A stretch of DNA of 64,000 bases from Halobacillus aidingensis. GTDB taxonomy: Bacteria; Bacillota; Bacilli; Bacillales; Halobacillaceae. Below are positions 25,609-35,140 of the stretch, piece by piece (the first letter of the stretch is position 1; each line of letters begins with the position of its first letter). The position numbers were made by a program, and so were the translations under genes. The notes beneath the pieces were generated by a model. The model was given only the letters and a program-made list of their open reading frames with translations. It was not told the DNA's origin and searched no databases. The stretch spans positions 62,001 through 126,000 of the forward strand of contig NZ_FNIZ01000008.1 in assembly GCF_900104185.1 (NCBI RefSeq), in the 5' to 3' direction.

Positions 25609-27732
25609 TTAGGATTGTTCAACGTTTTCTTGCTTTTTCTTCTCATCGAGAAGGATTGCTTTTCTAGAAAGATTGATTCTTCCCTGGTTATCGATTTCTT
25701 TGACCTTCACTTTAATTGTATCACCAAGGGATACGATGTCTTCCACTTTTCCAATACGCTCTTCAGCCATTTCAGAAATGTGGACAAGCCCTTCTTTTCC
25801 TTTGAATAGCTCCACGAAAGCACCGAACTTCTCGATACGTTTCACTTTACCATCGTAAATTTCGCCGACTTCTACTTCACGTACGATATCCTCGATGATT
25901 TTCTGAGCTGTTGCATTCATGCTTGCATCTGTAGAAGAAATGAACACCGTTCCATCCTGTTCAATATCGATCTTCACACCAGTATCATCAATGATTTGGT
26001 TGATTTGTTTCCCGCTCGGTCCAATAACATCACGAATTTTGTCTGGGTTGATTTTCATCGTCATGATCTTCGGAGCATGTGCTGAAAGTTCTTTGCGTGT
26101 TTCAGGAATCGTCTCAAGCATGTGTCCAAGGATTTCCATGCGGCCTTTTTTCGCTTGAGCCAATGCTTCTTCCAAAATTTCTCTGGAAAGACCTTCAATC
26201 TTGATATCCATTTGAAGGGCTGTTACTCCTGTTTCAGTTCCTGCAACTTTGAAGTCCATGTCTCCAAGCGCATCTTCCATGCCTTGAATATCTGTAAGGA
26301 TGGTATAATCATCGCCTGATTTCACAAGACCCATCGCAATACCAGCCACTGGTGCTTTAATTGGAACACCAGCATCCATCATAGCAAGCGTACTTGCGCA
26401 AATACTCGCTTGAGAAGTAGAGCCGTTTGATTCTAGAACCTCAGAAACCAGTCGGATAGTGTAAGGAAATTCATTCTCAGAAGGAATGACGACCTCAAGT
26501 GCACGTTCACCAAGAGCACCGTGCCCGATTTCACGACGACCAGGTCCACGGATCGGACCTGTTTCTCCGACAGAGAATTTAGGGAAGTTGTAATGGTGCA
26601 TGAAACGCTTGGACTCTTCAAGATCGAGACCATCGAGGATCTGTACATCTCCAAGAGCTCCAAGGGTACATACACTCAGGGCCTGGGTTTGACCACGTGT
26701 AAACAAACCGGAACCATGTGTACGTGGTAGCAATCCTACACGGGAAGTCAGTGGACGGATAACGTCGACACCACGGCCATCCGGACGAATTTTATCTTTC
26801 GTAATGAGACGGCGCACTTCCGTTTTCACCATATCTTCTAATATGGATCCTACTTGTTTGATTGTCTCTTCATCTGCTTCCTGCTCTTCATAAGAAGCGA
26901 TAACGTCAGCTTTCACTTGTGCAATGGCTTCTTCACGAGCTTTCTTTTCTTCTGTTTTGATGGCCTGAACAATAGCTTCTGTTGCTTCTGCTTCTACTTT
27001 CTCTTTCAGTTCAGCATCCAGGTCGAACAATTGAACTTCCATCTTTTCACGACCTACAGCTTCAACGATTTCTTCTTGGAAAGCAACTAAACGCTTAATT
27101 TCTTCATGTCCAAACATGATAGCTTCAAGCATGTCCTCTTCAGAAACCTCATTGGCACCCGCTTCAACCATATTGATGGCATCCTTCGTACCCGCTACTG
27201 TAAGGTCAATATCGCTTTTCTCTTGTTGTTCAACGGTAGGATTGATGACAAATTCACCATCTACTCGTCCAACGATCACCCCTGCAATCGGTCCTTCAAA
27301 AGGAATATCAGACACGCCTAAAGAAATGGAAGACCCTAGCATTGCAGCCATTTCTGAAGAACAATCCTGATCCACACTCATTACGGAGCTGATCACTTGT
27401 ACATCGTTACGGTACCCATCAGGGAATAGTGGACGAATCGGACGGTCAATCAAACGGGAAGCAAGGACAGCCTTGTCACTTGGACGACCTTCACGTTTGA
27501 TGAATCCTCCTGGGATTTTACCTACTGCGTAAAGACGCTCCTCATAATTTACTGTCAATGGGAAAAACGGCAGGTCCTTCGGCTCTTTACTGCCGGTAGC
27601 TGTGGATAGGACTGTCGTATCTCCGTAATGAATGAGTGCTGCACCATTCGCTTGTTTCGCCAACTCGCCAATTTCTACAGAAAAAGTACGACCGGCAACA
27701 TCAATGGAAAACACTTGTTTTTCTTCTGCCAT
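25609..27732 (-). CDS. pnp: polyribonucleotide nucleotidyltransferase
   Basis: 707 residues: two RNase PH domains joined by an alpha-helical domain, then a KH domain ([13 protein letters not shown], about 565) and an S1 domain ([19 protein letters not shown], about 640). It degrades RNA 3' to 5' by phosphorolysis as part of the RNA-decay machinery. ATG 27732 is preceded by GAGAGGAG. Two hairpins lie in the gap after rpsO. Confidence 0.97.
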   Translation of the reverse strand: MAEEKQVFSIDVAGRTFSVEIGELAKQANGAALIHYGDTTVLSTATGSKEPKDLPFFPLTVNYEERLYAVGKIPGGFIKREGRPSDKAVLASRLIDRPIRPLFPDGYRNDVQVISSVMSVDQDCSSEMAAMLGSSISLGVSDIPFEGPIAGVIVGRVDGEFVINPTVEQQEKSDIDLTVAGTKDAINMVEAGANEVSEEDMLEAIMFGHEEIKRLVAFQEEIVEAVGREKMEVQLFDLDAELKEKVEAEATEAIVQAIKTEEKKAREEAIAQVKADVIASYEEQEADEETIKQVGSILEDMVKTEVRRLITKDKIRPDGRGVDVIRPLTSRVGLLPRTHGSGLFTRGQTQALSVCTLGALGDVQILDGLDLEESKRFMHHYNFPKFSVGETGPIRGPGRREIGHGALGERALEVVIPSENEFPYTIRLVSEVLESNGSTSQASICASTLAMMDAGVPIKAPVAGIAMGLVKSGDDYTILTDIQGMEDALGDMDFKVAGTETGVTALQMDIKIEGLSREILEEALAQAKKGRMEILGHMLETIPETRKELSAHAPKIMTMKINPDKIRDVIGPSGKQINQIIDDTGVKIDIEQDGTVFISSTDASMNATAQKIIEDIVREVEVGEIYDGKVKRIEKFGAFVELFKGKEGLVHISEMAEERIGKVEDIVSLGDTIKVKVKEIDNQGRINLSRKAILLDEKKKQENVEQS

Positions 27733-27800
27733 AAAGAACTTAACTCCTCTCGATAACTCTTCTTATTTCATTATAAGGGTTTATTGTCAGTTTACACCCT

Positions 27801-27845
27801 TCTGTATGTAAACATACAGAAAAAGCGGGAATAACTCCCGCTTTT
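27801..27845 (-). terminator. rpsO terminator hairpin and a second hairpin before pnp
   Basis: On the minus strand the first hairpin (27821-27845, 10-bp stem AAAAGCGGGA) ends in TTTTT and is a terminator for rpsO. Right after it is a perfect 8-bp hairpin (27801-27820, TCTGTATG with a four-base loop). The second could lie at the 5' end of a pnp transcript or mark a processing site. Confidence 0.8.
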
Positions 27846-27854
27846 CCCCATACA

Positions 27855-28124
27855 TTAGCGACGCAAGCCAAGGCTCTTGATTAGCTCACGGTAACGTGTA
27901 ATGTCCTTATTACGAAGGTAGTTCAATAGGTTACGACGCTTACCTACCATTTTAAGCAATCCACGACGAGAGTGGTGGTCCTGCTTGTGTGTACGCAGGT
28001 GCTCGTTCAAAGTAGTGATCTGCTCAGTTAGTACAGCGATTTGTACTTCTGGAGAACCTGTGTCGTTGTCATGAGTTTTGTACTCATTGATTAGTTCTTG
28101 TTTACGTTCTTGTGTGATAGCCAT
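27855..28124 (-). CDS. rpsO: 30S ribosomal protein S15
   Basis: 89 residues, the standard S15 length, beginning [18 protein letters not shown] and ending in the rRNA-binding LIKSLGLRR tail. It binds 16S rRNA early in 30S assembly. AGGAGG lies upstream of the ATG. In B. subtilis ribC precedes rpsO; here truB does. Confidence 0.98.
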   Translation of the reverse strand: MAITQERKQELINEYKTHDNDTGSPEVQIAVLTEQITTLNEHLRTHKQDHHSRRGLLKMVGKRRNLLNYLRNKDITRYRELIKSLGLRR

Positions 28125-28136
28125 TATAGCTACACC

Positions 28137-28242
28137 TCCTGGAAAAATTTAGAATTCCCTTTCCCCGAGCGGACGTCGGAGTTACGTTCCGCCAAGCGAA
28201 GGTTCCATATTAAAGGGTACATTTTTTTTGGATGAAATGCAA
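28137..28242 (-). promoter_or_regulatory. possible rpsO promoter and leader
   Basis: TTGCAT (28237-28242) and TACCCT (28214-28219) are 17 bases apart on the minus strand, a weak promoter. The leader can form a stem GCGGACGT with ACGT-CCGC and one bulge (28169-28192). S15 is autoregulated through its leader in several bacteria, so this stem is a candidate site; that is inference. Confidence 0.35.
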
Positions 28243-28313
28243 GGAAAACCAACAAACTCTGATAAAAAACTATGGCTATGTCCCCTAAAGAGGTCCATCT
28301 AAAAGTGAAAGCG

Positions 28314-29210
28314 TTAAAATACACGTACCGGCTTTATGAGACCGGTTTTTCGTGGATGCTGCTGGTAAATCGCCAAGACCTCACCAGCGTTCATCACAGT
28401 AAATTGCTCTTGATGGATATGAGTAGGTTTTTCAAATACTTGACCGTGTTTGATTTTTTCGATCTGTTCATCATCCACCTCCCAGGAGGCCATATGGGCG
28501 AGACCCCTGGATAAAGGAAGGAGTAATTGTTCTCCAGAGCTTTTATCTACGACCTGCTGGATTTCATCGAAAGAATAGCAGTCTTCCTTTGTAATGTCTG
28601 CGGTCTCAGTCCGTACCAAACAGGACATGTGAGCGGCATATCCAAGGGCTTTTCCAATGTCTACACATAGCGTTCGCACGTAGGTGCCTTTTGAACAGAT
28701 CACTCGGAACGAAAAAGTAAAGGTGTCTCCCTCTTGTTTCGGTTCAGGTGAAATCAGTCCGATGTGCTTAATGTGCACCTCTCTTGATGGCCTCTCCACT
28801 TCCATCCCTTCCCGGGCATATTCATAAAGCTTCTTCCCGTTAACTTTTACAGCAGAGTACATGGGCGGTGTCTGAGTAATCCAGCCTTTAAAAGTTCCAA
28901 GTACGCTTTTGATCTTTTCTATGGAAATGAATTCATTTACCGGGGTCGTTTCAACCGTCGCACCTGTTGCATCCTCGGTGTCTGTCGCATACCCGAGTGT
29001 TACAGTAGCTTCATACACTTTATCTGTCTCCGTTAAAAAAGGAACGATTTTCGTAGCCTTTCCTACGCAAAGGGGCAATACCCCTTCCACTTCTGGGTCA
29101 AGGGTCCCTGTATGACCGACCTTTTTCGTTTTCAACATTCCACGGGCCTTACTGACACAGTCATGGGATGTAAAACCCTTTGGCTTCCATAATGGAAGAA
29201 TCCCATCCAT
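28314..29210 (-). CDS. truB: tRNA pseudouridine(55) synthase
   Basis: 298 residues. The catalytic aspartate lies in G-T-L-D-P (near residue 38), followed by the GKATKIVPFL segment; the C-terminal part carries a PUA-like RNA-binding region. It makes the T-loop pseudouridine in tRNA. The usual GTLDPxASGVLP motif reads DPEVEGVLP, a small departure. It is separated from rbfA by a hairpin. Confidence 0.96.
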   Translation of the reverse strand: MDGILPLWKPKGFTSHDCVSKARGMLKTKKVGHTGTLDPEVEGVLPLCVGKATKIVPFLTETDKVYEATVTLGYATDTEDATGATVETTPVNEFISIEKIKSVLGTFKGWITQTPPMYSAVKVNGKKLYEYAREGMEVERPSREVHIKHIGLISPEPKQEGDTFTFSFRVICSKGTYVRTLCVDIGKALGYAAHMSCLVRTETADITKEDCYSFDEIQQVVDKSSGEQLLLPLSRGLAHMASWEVDDEQIEKIKHGQVFEKPTHIHQEQFTVMNAGEVLAIYQQHPRKTGLIKPVRVF

Positions 29211-29244
29211 ATACCTCTCACCTCGAAACTTTTTTATCCTATAT

Positions 29245-29274
29245 AAAATCCGTGCTGAACCAGCACGGATTTTT
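29245..29274 (-). terminator. hairpin after rbfA
   Basis: A perfect 13-bp stem (29245-29257 with 29261-29273) has a three-base loop. On the minus strand it is followed by TTTTATAT, a modest T-run, so termination may be partial and truB may still be read through. Confidence 0.75.
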
Positions 29275-29277
29275 CTG

Positions 29278-29628
29278 TCAATCTTCCGTATCGTTTAAAT
29301 CACGAAGAATCGTTTCAATACGATTTCCTCTTTCGATCGCTTCATCAAACTCAAACATGATTTCCGGTGTCTTACGAAGACGGATTCTCTGGCCGATTTC
29401 AGACCGGATGAACCCTTTCGCTTTTGCAAGACCTACGAGGGTATCATGTTTCTGTTTATCATCACCCAATACAGAAATATAAACTTTCGCTTGTTGTAAA
29501 TCTCCTGTCACTTTCACTTCTGTGACGGTGACGAACCCTACGCGTGGATCCTTGATTTTTTTACTGATGATGTCACTCATCTCTTTTTTCATCTGTTCTC
29601 CAACGCGGTTCGCTCTTAAATCGTTCAT
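29278..29628 (-). CDS. rbfA: ribosome-binding factor A
   Basis: 116 residues, a KH-fold 30S maturation and cold-shock factor ([20 protein letters not shown], then [18 protein letters not shown]). It follows ylxP and infB in the nusA-infB operon, with a 27-bp gap after ylxP. Confidence 0.97.
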   Translation of the reverse strand: MNDLRANRVGEQMKKEMSDIISKKIKDPRVGFVTVTEVKVTGDLQQAKVYISVLGDDKQKHDTLVGLAKAKGFIRSEIGQRIRLRKTPEIMFEFDEAIERGNRIETILRDLNDTED

Positions 29629-29655
29629 GTTTTATTCACCTCTTCTAACCAGACA

Positions 29656-29934
29656 TCATAGCCATTCCTGGTGGGTTTCTGTCCGTTCAAATTCAGGAAA
29701 TGAATCGATGAAAGCCAAAGCTTGCTGCATCGTTTGTTCCGCAATCACTTTATCACTAGCGATCGTGACGAGGCCGATCCGAGTTCTTTGCCACAAGTCT
29801 TGATATTCAAGTTCACTTACAGCTATGTTGAATTCGTTTCTGAGCCTTGTCATGATGCGTTTCAAAACCGCACGCTTGTTTTTCAGTGATTGCGCATCAT
29901 AAATGATACCATCCACTTCTGCGCTTACAATCAT
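29656..29934 (-). CDS. ylxP: YlxP-like protein (DUF503)
   Basis: 92 residues, DUF503 family, a ferredoxin-like small protein found between infB and rbfA across Firmicutes. Its start overlaps the infB stop by four bases. Context points to ribosome assembly or translation, but no function is established. Confidence 0.93.
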   Translation of the reverse strand: MIVSAEVDGIIYDAQSLKNKRAVLKRIMTRLRNEFNIAVSELEYQDLWQRTRIGLVTIASDKVIAEQTMQQALAFIDSFPEFERTETHQEWL

Positions 29935-31991
29935 TTACGCTCGATTTCCTGCATTTCAAATGGTTCAATGATGTCGCCCACTTTAATGTCGTTGAAGTTC
30001 TTGATAGTAATTCCACATTCGTATCCTTTTTGAACTTCTTTTGCATCATCTTTATAACGTTTCAGTGCATCGATTTCACCTTCGTAAATGACGACACCAT
30101 CGCGGATGACACGGATACCGGAATTTCTGCCGATTTTACCATCCGTAACGAAAGATCCAGCAATCGTACCAATCTTAGATACTTTGAAGATTTCACGCAC
30201 TTCCACCTGACCGATGATTTTCTCTTCATATTCTGGATCGAGCATCCCTTTCATAGCTGCTTCGATCTCTTCCATCACCTTGTAAATGATGTTATGAAGG
30301 CGGATTTCTACATCTTCCGCTTCAGCTGCTTTTCTAGCATTCCCGTCTGGACGGACGTTAAAACCAATCACGATGGCATTGGAAGCAGAAGCGAGTGTAA
30401 TGTCAGATTCTGTAATGGCCCCGACACCTGTGTGAATGATTTTAACTTTCACACCTTCCACTTCAATCTTCTCAAGAGATCCGGCAAGAGCTTCTACAGA
30501 TCCCTGCACGTCCCCTTTAACAATCAGGTTAATTTCTTTAACTTCGCCTTGTTTAATTTGATCAAACAAGTCGTCAAGGCTCACTTTTGCTGTAGAGCCG
30601 CGGTTTTCTTCCAATTGTTTTTGAGCACGAGCTTCACCGACAGAGCGCGCTTTCTTCTCGTCATCAAAGACTAAGAAACGATCGCCTGCCTGCGGAACAT
30701 TGTTCAATCCGGTAATTTCCACTGGTGTAGATGGCCCGGCAACTTGTACGCGACGACCAATATCGTTCACCATGGCACGTACACGTCCCCAAGTATTTCC
30801 TACTACAATGGCATCACTGACATTCAAAGTACCGTTCTGGACCAGCAATGTAGCAACAGGACCGCGTCCTTTATCCAACTCAGCTTCAATAACCGTACCA
30901 TAAGCAGCACGTTCAGGGTTGGCTTTCAATTCTTCCATCTCAGATACAAGGCCGATCATTTCAACAAGATCGTCGATTCCTTCACCATTGACCGCTGACA
31001 TTTTGACAAAGATCGTTTCTCCACCAAAGTCTTCAGCAATCAGCTCATATTCCATAAGCTCCTGCATAACACGGTCCGGGTTCGCGCCTTCTTTATCCAT
31101 CTTATTGACAGCAACAATAATTGGTACTTCTGCAGCTTTCGCGTGACTGATCGCTTCTTTCGTCTGCGGCATTACACCATCGTCAGCAGCAACGACAAGA
31201 ATGGCGATGTCTGTCACTTGAGCACCACGGGAACGCATGCTAGTGAATGCCGCGTGACCAGGCGTGTCAAGGAAAGTGATTTTCTTGCCTTTATCTTCAA
31301 TTTGGTATGCACCAATATGCTGAGTAATTCCACCCGCTTCGCCTTCTGTCACCTTTGTGTTACGGATCTGGTCAAGAAGCGTCGTTTTTCCGTGGTCTAC
31401 GTGTCCCATGATGGTAACGACAGCAGGACGGTCCTTCAAATCTTCCGGTGCGTCATCGAACGTCAGGTTCTCAATGTCTGTCTCGTCAACAATGACCTCT
31501 TCTTCTACTTCTACTCCGAACTCTTCACAAATCAATTCGATCGAATCAGCATCCAGTTCCTGGTTGATGGTAGCCATTGTGCCTAAGAACATAAGCTTTT
31601 TGATGATTTCTGAAGAATCCTTGTTTAGCTTTTCTGCAAGCTCACCAACCGTCAGGCTGCCTGAATAAGTGATCTTTTCAGGTGTCTGCTTTTTAGACTT
31701 TTTAGGTGCTTGCTGCTGGGAAGGCTTTTGGTTCTTCTGGTTGTTGTTTCTTTGCTTTTTGTTGGCTGGTTTTTTGTTGTTGTTCGGTTTTTGAGACTTC
31801 GATTTATTCTGGTTTTGACCTTTGGATGCTTGCCCTTTTCCAAATGCTTGATCCAGCTTCTTCGCTGCATCCTCCTCCAAAGTGGACATATGGTTGTTCA
31901 CTTCGATATTCAGATTTTGCAGTTTTTGAATGACTTGTTTACTAGATAGTTCATTTTTCTTTGCATATTCATATACGCGCATTTTACTCAT
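29931..31991 (-). CDS. infB: translation initiation factor IF-2
   Basis: 686 residues from ATG 31991 ([13 protein letters not shown]), with GGGGGTG eight bases upstream; a frame starting at 32141 would run into ylxQ. An N-terminal IF2N domain and a Lys/Asn/Gln-rich linker (about 50-105) lead to the GTPase domain with GHVDHGKT at 196-203, DTPGHAAF and NKMDK. The C-terminal domains bind initiator tRNA. A short N-terminal region, as in Firmicutes, makes it smaller than the enterobacterial form. Confidence 0.97.
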   Translation of the reverse strand: MSKMRVYEYAKKNELSSKQVIQKLQNLNIEVNNHMSTLEEDAAKKLDQAFGKGQASKGQNQNKSKSQKPNNNKKPANKKQRNNNQKNQKPSQQQAPKKSKKQTPEKITYSGSLTVGELAEKLNKDSSEIIKKLMFLGTMATINQELDADSIELICEEFGVEVEEEVIVDETDIENLTFDDAPEDLKDRPAVVTIMGHVDHGKTTLLDQIRNTKVTEGEAGGITQHIGAYQIEDKGKKITFLDTPGHAAFTSMRSRGAQVTDIAILVVAADDGVMPQTKEAISHAKAAEVPIIVAVNKMDKEGANPDRVMQELMEYELIAEDFGGETIFVKMSAVNGEGIDDLVEMIGLVSEMEELKANPERAAYGTVIEAELDKGRGPVATLLVQNGTLNVSDAIVVGNTWGRVRAMVNDIGRRVQVAGPSTPVEITGLNNVPQAGDRFLVFDDEKKARSVGEARAQKQLEENRGSTAKVSLDDLFDQIKQGEVKEINLIVKGDVQGSVEALAGSLEKIEVEGVKVKIIHTGVGAITESDITLASASNAIVIGFNVRPDGNARKAAEAEDVEIRLHNIIYKVMEEIEAAMKGMLDPEYEEKIIGQVEVREIFKVSKIGTIAGSFVTDGKIGRNSGIRVIRDGVVIYEGEIDALKRYKDDAKEVQKGYECGITIKNFNDIKVGDIIEPFEMQEIERK

Positions 31992-31998
31992 AAAATCT

Positions 31999-32313
31999 TC
32001 ACCCCCGAATAGATTCATCGAGTAGCGATTGCAACTTTTTCGCAAATCCTTGGTCAAGAACTGCGATCGCGACTCTCCCTGCCTTTCCGATAGCCTGTGA
32101 TAATGTCTCTCGATCATCGACTTCATAGCAAGGTATTTCATAGAAACTGCATTTATCTGTCAGCTTCTTCTTTGTTTGTTTCCCTGTATCATTGGCAATG
32201 AGAACGAGCTTAGCTTTTCGCTTTTGGATGTCTCGTACGATCGATTCTTCACCGAGCGTACACTTGCCGGCTCTTAAAGCCAGACCCAACAGGTTCAAGT
32301 AGCTGCCCTTCAT
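31999..32313 (-). CDS. ylxQ: YlxQ, L7Ae-family RNA-binding protein
   Basis: 104 residues of the L7Ae/L30e fold ([15 protein letters not shown], then [10 protein letters not shown]), which binds K-turn RNA. Related B. subtilis proteins bind kink-turns; YlxQ's own RNA target is not known. It overlaps ylxR by four bases and lies eight bases before infB. Confidence 0.93.
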   Translation of the reverse strand: MKGSYLNLLGLALRAGKCTLGEESIVRDIQKRKAKLVLIANDTGKQTKKKLTDKCSFYEIPCYEVDDRETLSQAIGKAGRVAIAVLDQGFAKKLQSLLDESIRG

Positions 32314-32585
32314 GATGGGTCAGCCTTTACTTTTGCTCTCAATTCCTCATAAATGCTGTCATCCACCTTCGTTTTAAGGTGACGGTTCAGCACCTGCTGC
32401 TTTTCAGCCTGTTCAATGACTTGAAGGTCTTTCATGAGATAGGCTCCACGCCCATTCTTTTTTCCTGTGTCGTCCACAAAAACCTCTCCCTCTTTATTGC
32501 GTACAACACGGATCAATTGCTGTTTAGGAACCATATCCTGTGTGACGACACATTTTCTTAATGGTTGTTTTTTGGAACGGGTCAT
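32310..32585 (-). CDS. rnpM: YlxR/RnpM RNA-binding protein
   Basis: 91 residues, DUF448 family, beginning TRSKKQPLRKCVVTQDM with the conserved GRGAYL motif. YlxR in B. subtilis has been described as an RNase P modulator (RnpM), and also as a nucleoid-associated regulator. It lies between nusA and ylxQ as usual. Confidence 0.93.
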   Translation of the reverse strand: MTRSKKQPLRKCVVTQDMVPKQQLIRVVRNKEGEVFVDDTGKKNGRGAYLMKDLQVIEQAEKQQVLNRHLKTKVDDSIYEELRAKVKADPS

Positions 32586-32599
32586 CGTTCTCCCCCTCC

Positions 32600-33709
32600 T
32601 TAATCTTCAGACAATTCTTCGTCAAAAACGTCTTCATCTTCTATATCGGTTTCTTCTGTAGAAAGAAGACCTTGTTCACGTGCTTCACTTTCACTCTTAA
32701 TGTCAATCTTCCAGCCTGTCAACTTAGCCGCAAGACGAGCGTTTTGACCGCGTTTACCGATCGCAAGGGACAGTTGATAATCAGGAACGATCACTGTTGT
32801 CGCCTTATCCTCTTCATCTACAAGCACTTCCACGACCTTTGAAGGGCTTAAGGCATTCGAAACATATTCAACGGGATCCTCTGACCATTGAACAATGTCG
32901 ATTTTTTCACCCTTCAGTTCATTAACAATGGCTTGTACACGCTGGCCTCTTTGACCTACACAAGAGCCGACCGGATCGATTTCTTGATCTTCTGCGTAAA
33001 CCGAGATTTTAGAACGGTCCCCTGCTTCCCGGGCTACAGACATGACTTCGACAGTACCGTCATAGATCTCAGGTACTTCCATCTCAAACAAACGCTTCAA
33101 GAGACCCGGGTGTGTACGGGAAACATAGATGTGTGGACCTTTGTTGCTGTTTTCCACCTTTGTCACAAATACTTTGAGGCGATCGTGAACTTCATAGGTC
33201 TCTGTCGGCATCTGCTCTCCTTCTGGAAGACGTGCTTCAATTTTACCTAGATTCACATAGACGAAGCGAGGATCTTTTCTTTGGATGATCCCTGTCATGA
33301 CATCCTCTTCACGATCGACATACTCACCGTAAATGATGCCTCGCTCTGCTTCACGGACACGCTGCGTAACGACTTGCTTAGCCGCTTGGGCTGCGATACG
33401 GCCGAAGTCCATAGGTGTTACTTCCACCTCGATGACATCTTCAACCCCATAGTTCGGATCGATGTCTTTCGCTTCTTCTAAAGAAATCTCCTGCTGCGGA
33501 TCCATGACTTCTTCTACGATTTCTTTTCGCGCAAGGACTTTCATGGCACTTTCTTCTTCATTAATATCCACGCGTACGTTCGTCGCGGAATTGAAGTTTT
33601 TCTTATAAGCAGAAATCAATGCTGCTTCAAGTGCTTCCAATAAAAGATTTTTGTCGATGCCTTTTTCCTTCTCTAAATAATTCATGGCATCAAATAGTTC
33701 ACTACTCAA
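32600..33709 (-). CDS. nusA: transcription termination/antitermination factor NusA
   Basis: 369 residues: N-terminal RNA polymerase-binding domain, S1 domain (about 135-200) and two KH domains (GSCVGQRGQRVQAIV and SLAIGKRGQNARLAA). It lacks the C-terminal acidic repeats of E. coli NusA, as is normal in Firmicutes. It lies between rimP and rnpM. Confidence 0.97.
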   Translation of the reverse strand: MSSELFDAMNYLEKEKGIDKNLLLEALEAALISAYKKNFNSATNVRVDINEEESAMKVLARKEIVEEVMDPQQEISLEEAKDIDPNYGVEDVIEVEVTPMDFGRIAAQAAKQVVTQRVREAERGIIYGEYVDREEDVMTGIIQRKDPRFVYVNLGKIEARLPEGEQMPTETYEVHDRLKVFVTKVENSNKGPHIYVSRTHPGLLKRLFEMEVPEIYDGTVEVMSVAREAGDRSKISVYAEDQEIDPVGSCVGQRGQRVQAIVNELKGEKIDIVQWSEDPVEYVSNALSPSKVVEVLVDEEDKATTVIVPDYQLSLAIGKRGQNARLAAKLTGWKIDIKSESEAREQGLLSTEETDIEDEDVFDEELSED

Positions 33710-33723
33710 CAGTTTTCTCCCCC

Positions 33724-34197
33724 TTAATTAAATGTGACAGCTAAATTGGCTTTAGCTATTTTTTGGTATGGTACTTCCAGTTGTTTCTTACGTGTCTTAA
33801 TACGAATCTCTACGGTTGCCACGGAATTTTCAAAGGACTTCAGTGTCCCTTCGAACTCCTTCTCCCCATCAATCGGTTCGTAGAGTTTCATGTACACATA
33901 TTCACCGACAAACTTTTCAAAGTCTGCTTCTGTCTTTAGAGGACGTTCCGCCCCAGGTGATGCAACTTCCAGGAAATACGCAATTTCAATGGGATCTTCT
34001 TCATCTAATTTTTCACTCAGCTGTTCAGATACTTGTCCGCATTCTTCTATGTCCACACCGCCTTCTTTATCGATAAAGACGCGAAGGTACCAGTTCTGAC
34101 CTTCTTTCTTGTACTCGATATCCACAAGTTCGAGGTTCATCTCCTCAAGGATCGGCTGGACAAGACGTTCTGCAACGGATGTAACATGATTGCTCAT
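33724..34197 (-). CDS. rimP: ribosome maturation factor RimP
   Basis: 157 residues from ATG 34197 ([13 protein letters not shown]), with AAGGAGG seven bases upstream. It has the RimP N- and C-terminal domains ([20 protein letters not shown]) and helps 30S subunit maturation. It is first gene of the rimP-nusA-infB operon, with an unusually structured leader. Confidence 0.95.
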   Translation of the reverse strand: MSNHVTSVAERLVQPILEEMNLELVDIEYKKEGQNWYLRVFIDKEGGVDIEECGQVSEQLSEKLDEEDPIEIAYFLEVASPGAERPLKTEADFEKFVGEYVYMKLYEPIDGEKEFEGTLKSFENSVATVEIRIKTRKKQLEVPYQKIAKANLAVTFN

Positions 34198-34292
34198 GCT
34201 CTTCCCTCCTTCGAACACAATGTAATGGTTAGTATTTATTATTATGGGATGTATTCGCTCATTTCATTTAAGTAACAGGGGCCAGAATTGCA

Positions 34293-34429
34293 AGTACCAT
34301 GAGAAACCGCTATGACATAGATCATAGCGGTTCGTCTCGCGGGTACTAAAAACCCCTCATGCATCGAAGTTTCTCCACAAGCAAGAGGCTGGAATATGAC
34401 GAAAGAGTGGGTTGCCCCACTCTTTCGTC
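34293..34429 (-). other. two-hairpin leader of the rimP operon
   Basis: On the minus strand the first hairpin (34398-34429) is a perfect 14-bp stem closed by a GCAA tetraloop. The second (34293-34347) is a composite of three stacked stems: AGTACC/GGTACT, GAGA/TCTC and an 11-bp AACCGCTATGA/TCATAGCGGTT. Neither has a U-run, and neither carries a T-box motif. A regulatory or RNA-stabilising leader is likely; the ligand or partner is unknown. Confidence 0.65.
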
Positions 34430-34456
34430 GTTCGTATCACTCTTCTCACCATAAAA

Positions 34457-34485
34457 AATATATCATAGATGCGTATTCTATGCAA
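34457..34485 (-). promoter_or_regulatory. promoter of the rimP-nusA-infB operon
   Basis: TTGCAT (34480-34485) and TATATT (34457-34462) are separated by 17 bases on the minus strand. The same arrangement, including the sequence TATGATATATT, occurs before rpsB. Transcription would start just before the two leader hairpins. Confidence 0.55.
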
Positions 34486-34538
34486 CAAAGGAAGAAATCA
34501 ACAGCTTCCCTCCGCCTCTCAAACTAAGTTGTCTCCCT

Positions 34539-35100
34539 AAAGCTCCCGCTTGTGCAAGTCTCCGTTTCGGGACTTTTGTAGAGTGAATGGGGCTGCGGGG
34601 AATAACTCGCTTTCCGCGGGAGCGCGGTGAGCCTCCTCGGACTGCGTCCTGTGGGGTCTCACCATGCACTTTTTTCCCGCAGGAGTCTCGCCATTCCCCT
34701 CCGCCCCTTTGCCATATTAGTATCTCGAAACCACTTCTGGAATAAGCTGCTTTTATGCACATGTTAATTGGAGGGGAATCAACTCACAAGGACGCCATTT
34801 TACATGCGGAAAGCTTTTTATAGAAGGCTTTATGCTTATAAAACCAGGATAGTGGAAGGGCACCTTCCCAGAGTGAAGGGGGGCGTTTCTCACATACACT
34901 GAATGGGGTGGTTGGGAAGCTGCGAGACTCCCGCGGGAATGGATTGGCTGGCGAGACCCCACAGTGCGAAGCACGAGGAGGCTTGCCGTCATCCCCGCAG
35001 GAAAGCGAGCTGCTTCCCAGCCACCCCTAACGCTCAATACGGAAAACGAACCCCGATACATCTCGAAATCGAGTCTTCAAGAATCCTGCCATATACTTTA
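34539..35100. repeat. paired inverted GC-rich repeat, locus 3
   Basis: The first element (34564-34741) is nearly the same as 13074-13242 over its central 130 bp. The second (about 34808-35070) is an inverted copy of the 17096-17352 element. Outer flanks also match locus 1 (AAGCTCCCG on the left, TCTTC-AATCCTGCCAT on the right), so the repeated unit is the pair with its flanks. Confidence 0.82.
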
Positions 35101-35140
35101 ACAGTGAATCGGCAGTTTTATCTGTCGTTGAGCTGAGAAA

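Larger units (their letters stand above)
34198..35140. other. gene-free stretch between polC and rimP
   Basis: 943 bp without a convincing gene. From rimP outward it contains a roughly 250-nt leader with two strong hairpins, a promoter, and the paired repeat locus 3 (34539-35100). I see no classical terminator for polC, so the repeat hairpins may serve as its 3' end. Confidence 0.65.

Noticed and set aside
28321-28350. Hairpin ACCGG/CCGGT followed by T residues on the plus strand
   Set aside because: It is within the end of truB and the T-run is on the wrong strand for any gene present.
30030-30674. 214-codon plus-strand frame
   Set aside because: Antisense shadow of infB; Phe- and Asp-rich composition typical of a reversed coding strand.
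34293-34349. T-box-like leader before rimP
   Set aside because: ACCCGCGAGACG resembles part of a T-box motif, but the full T-box sequence, specifier loop and terminator are absent.
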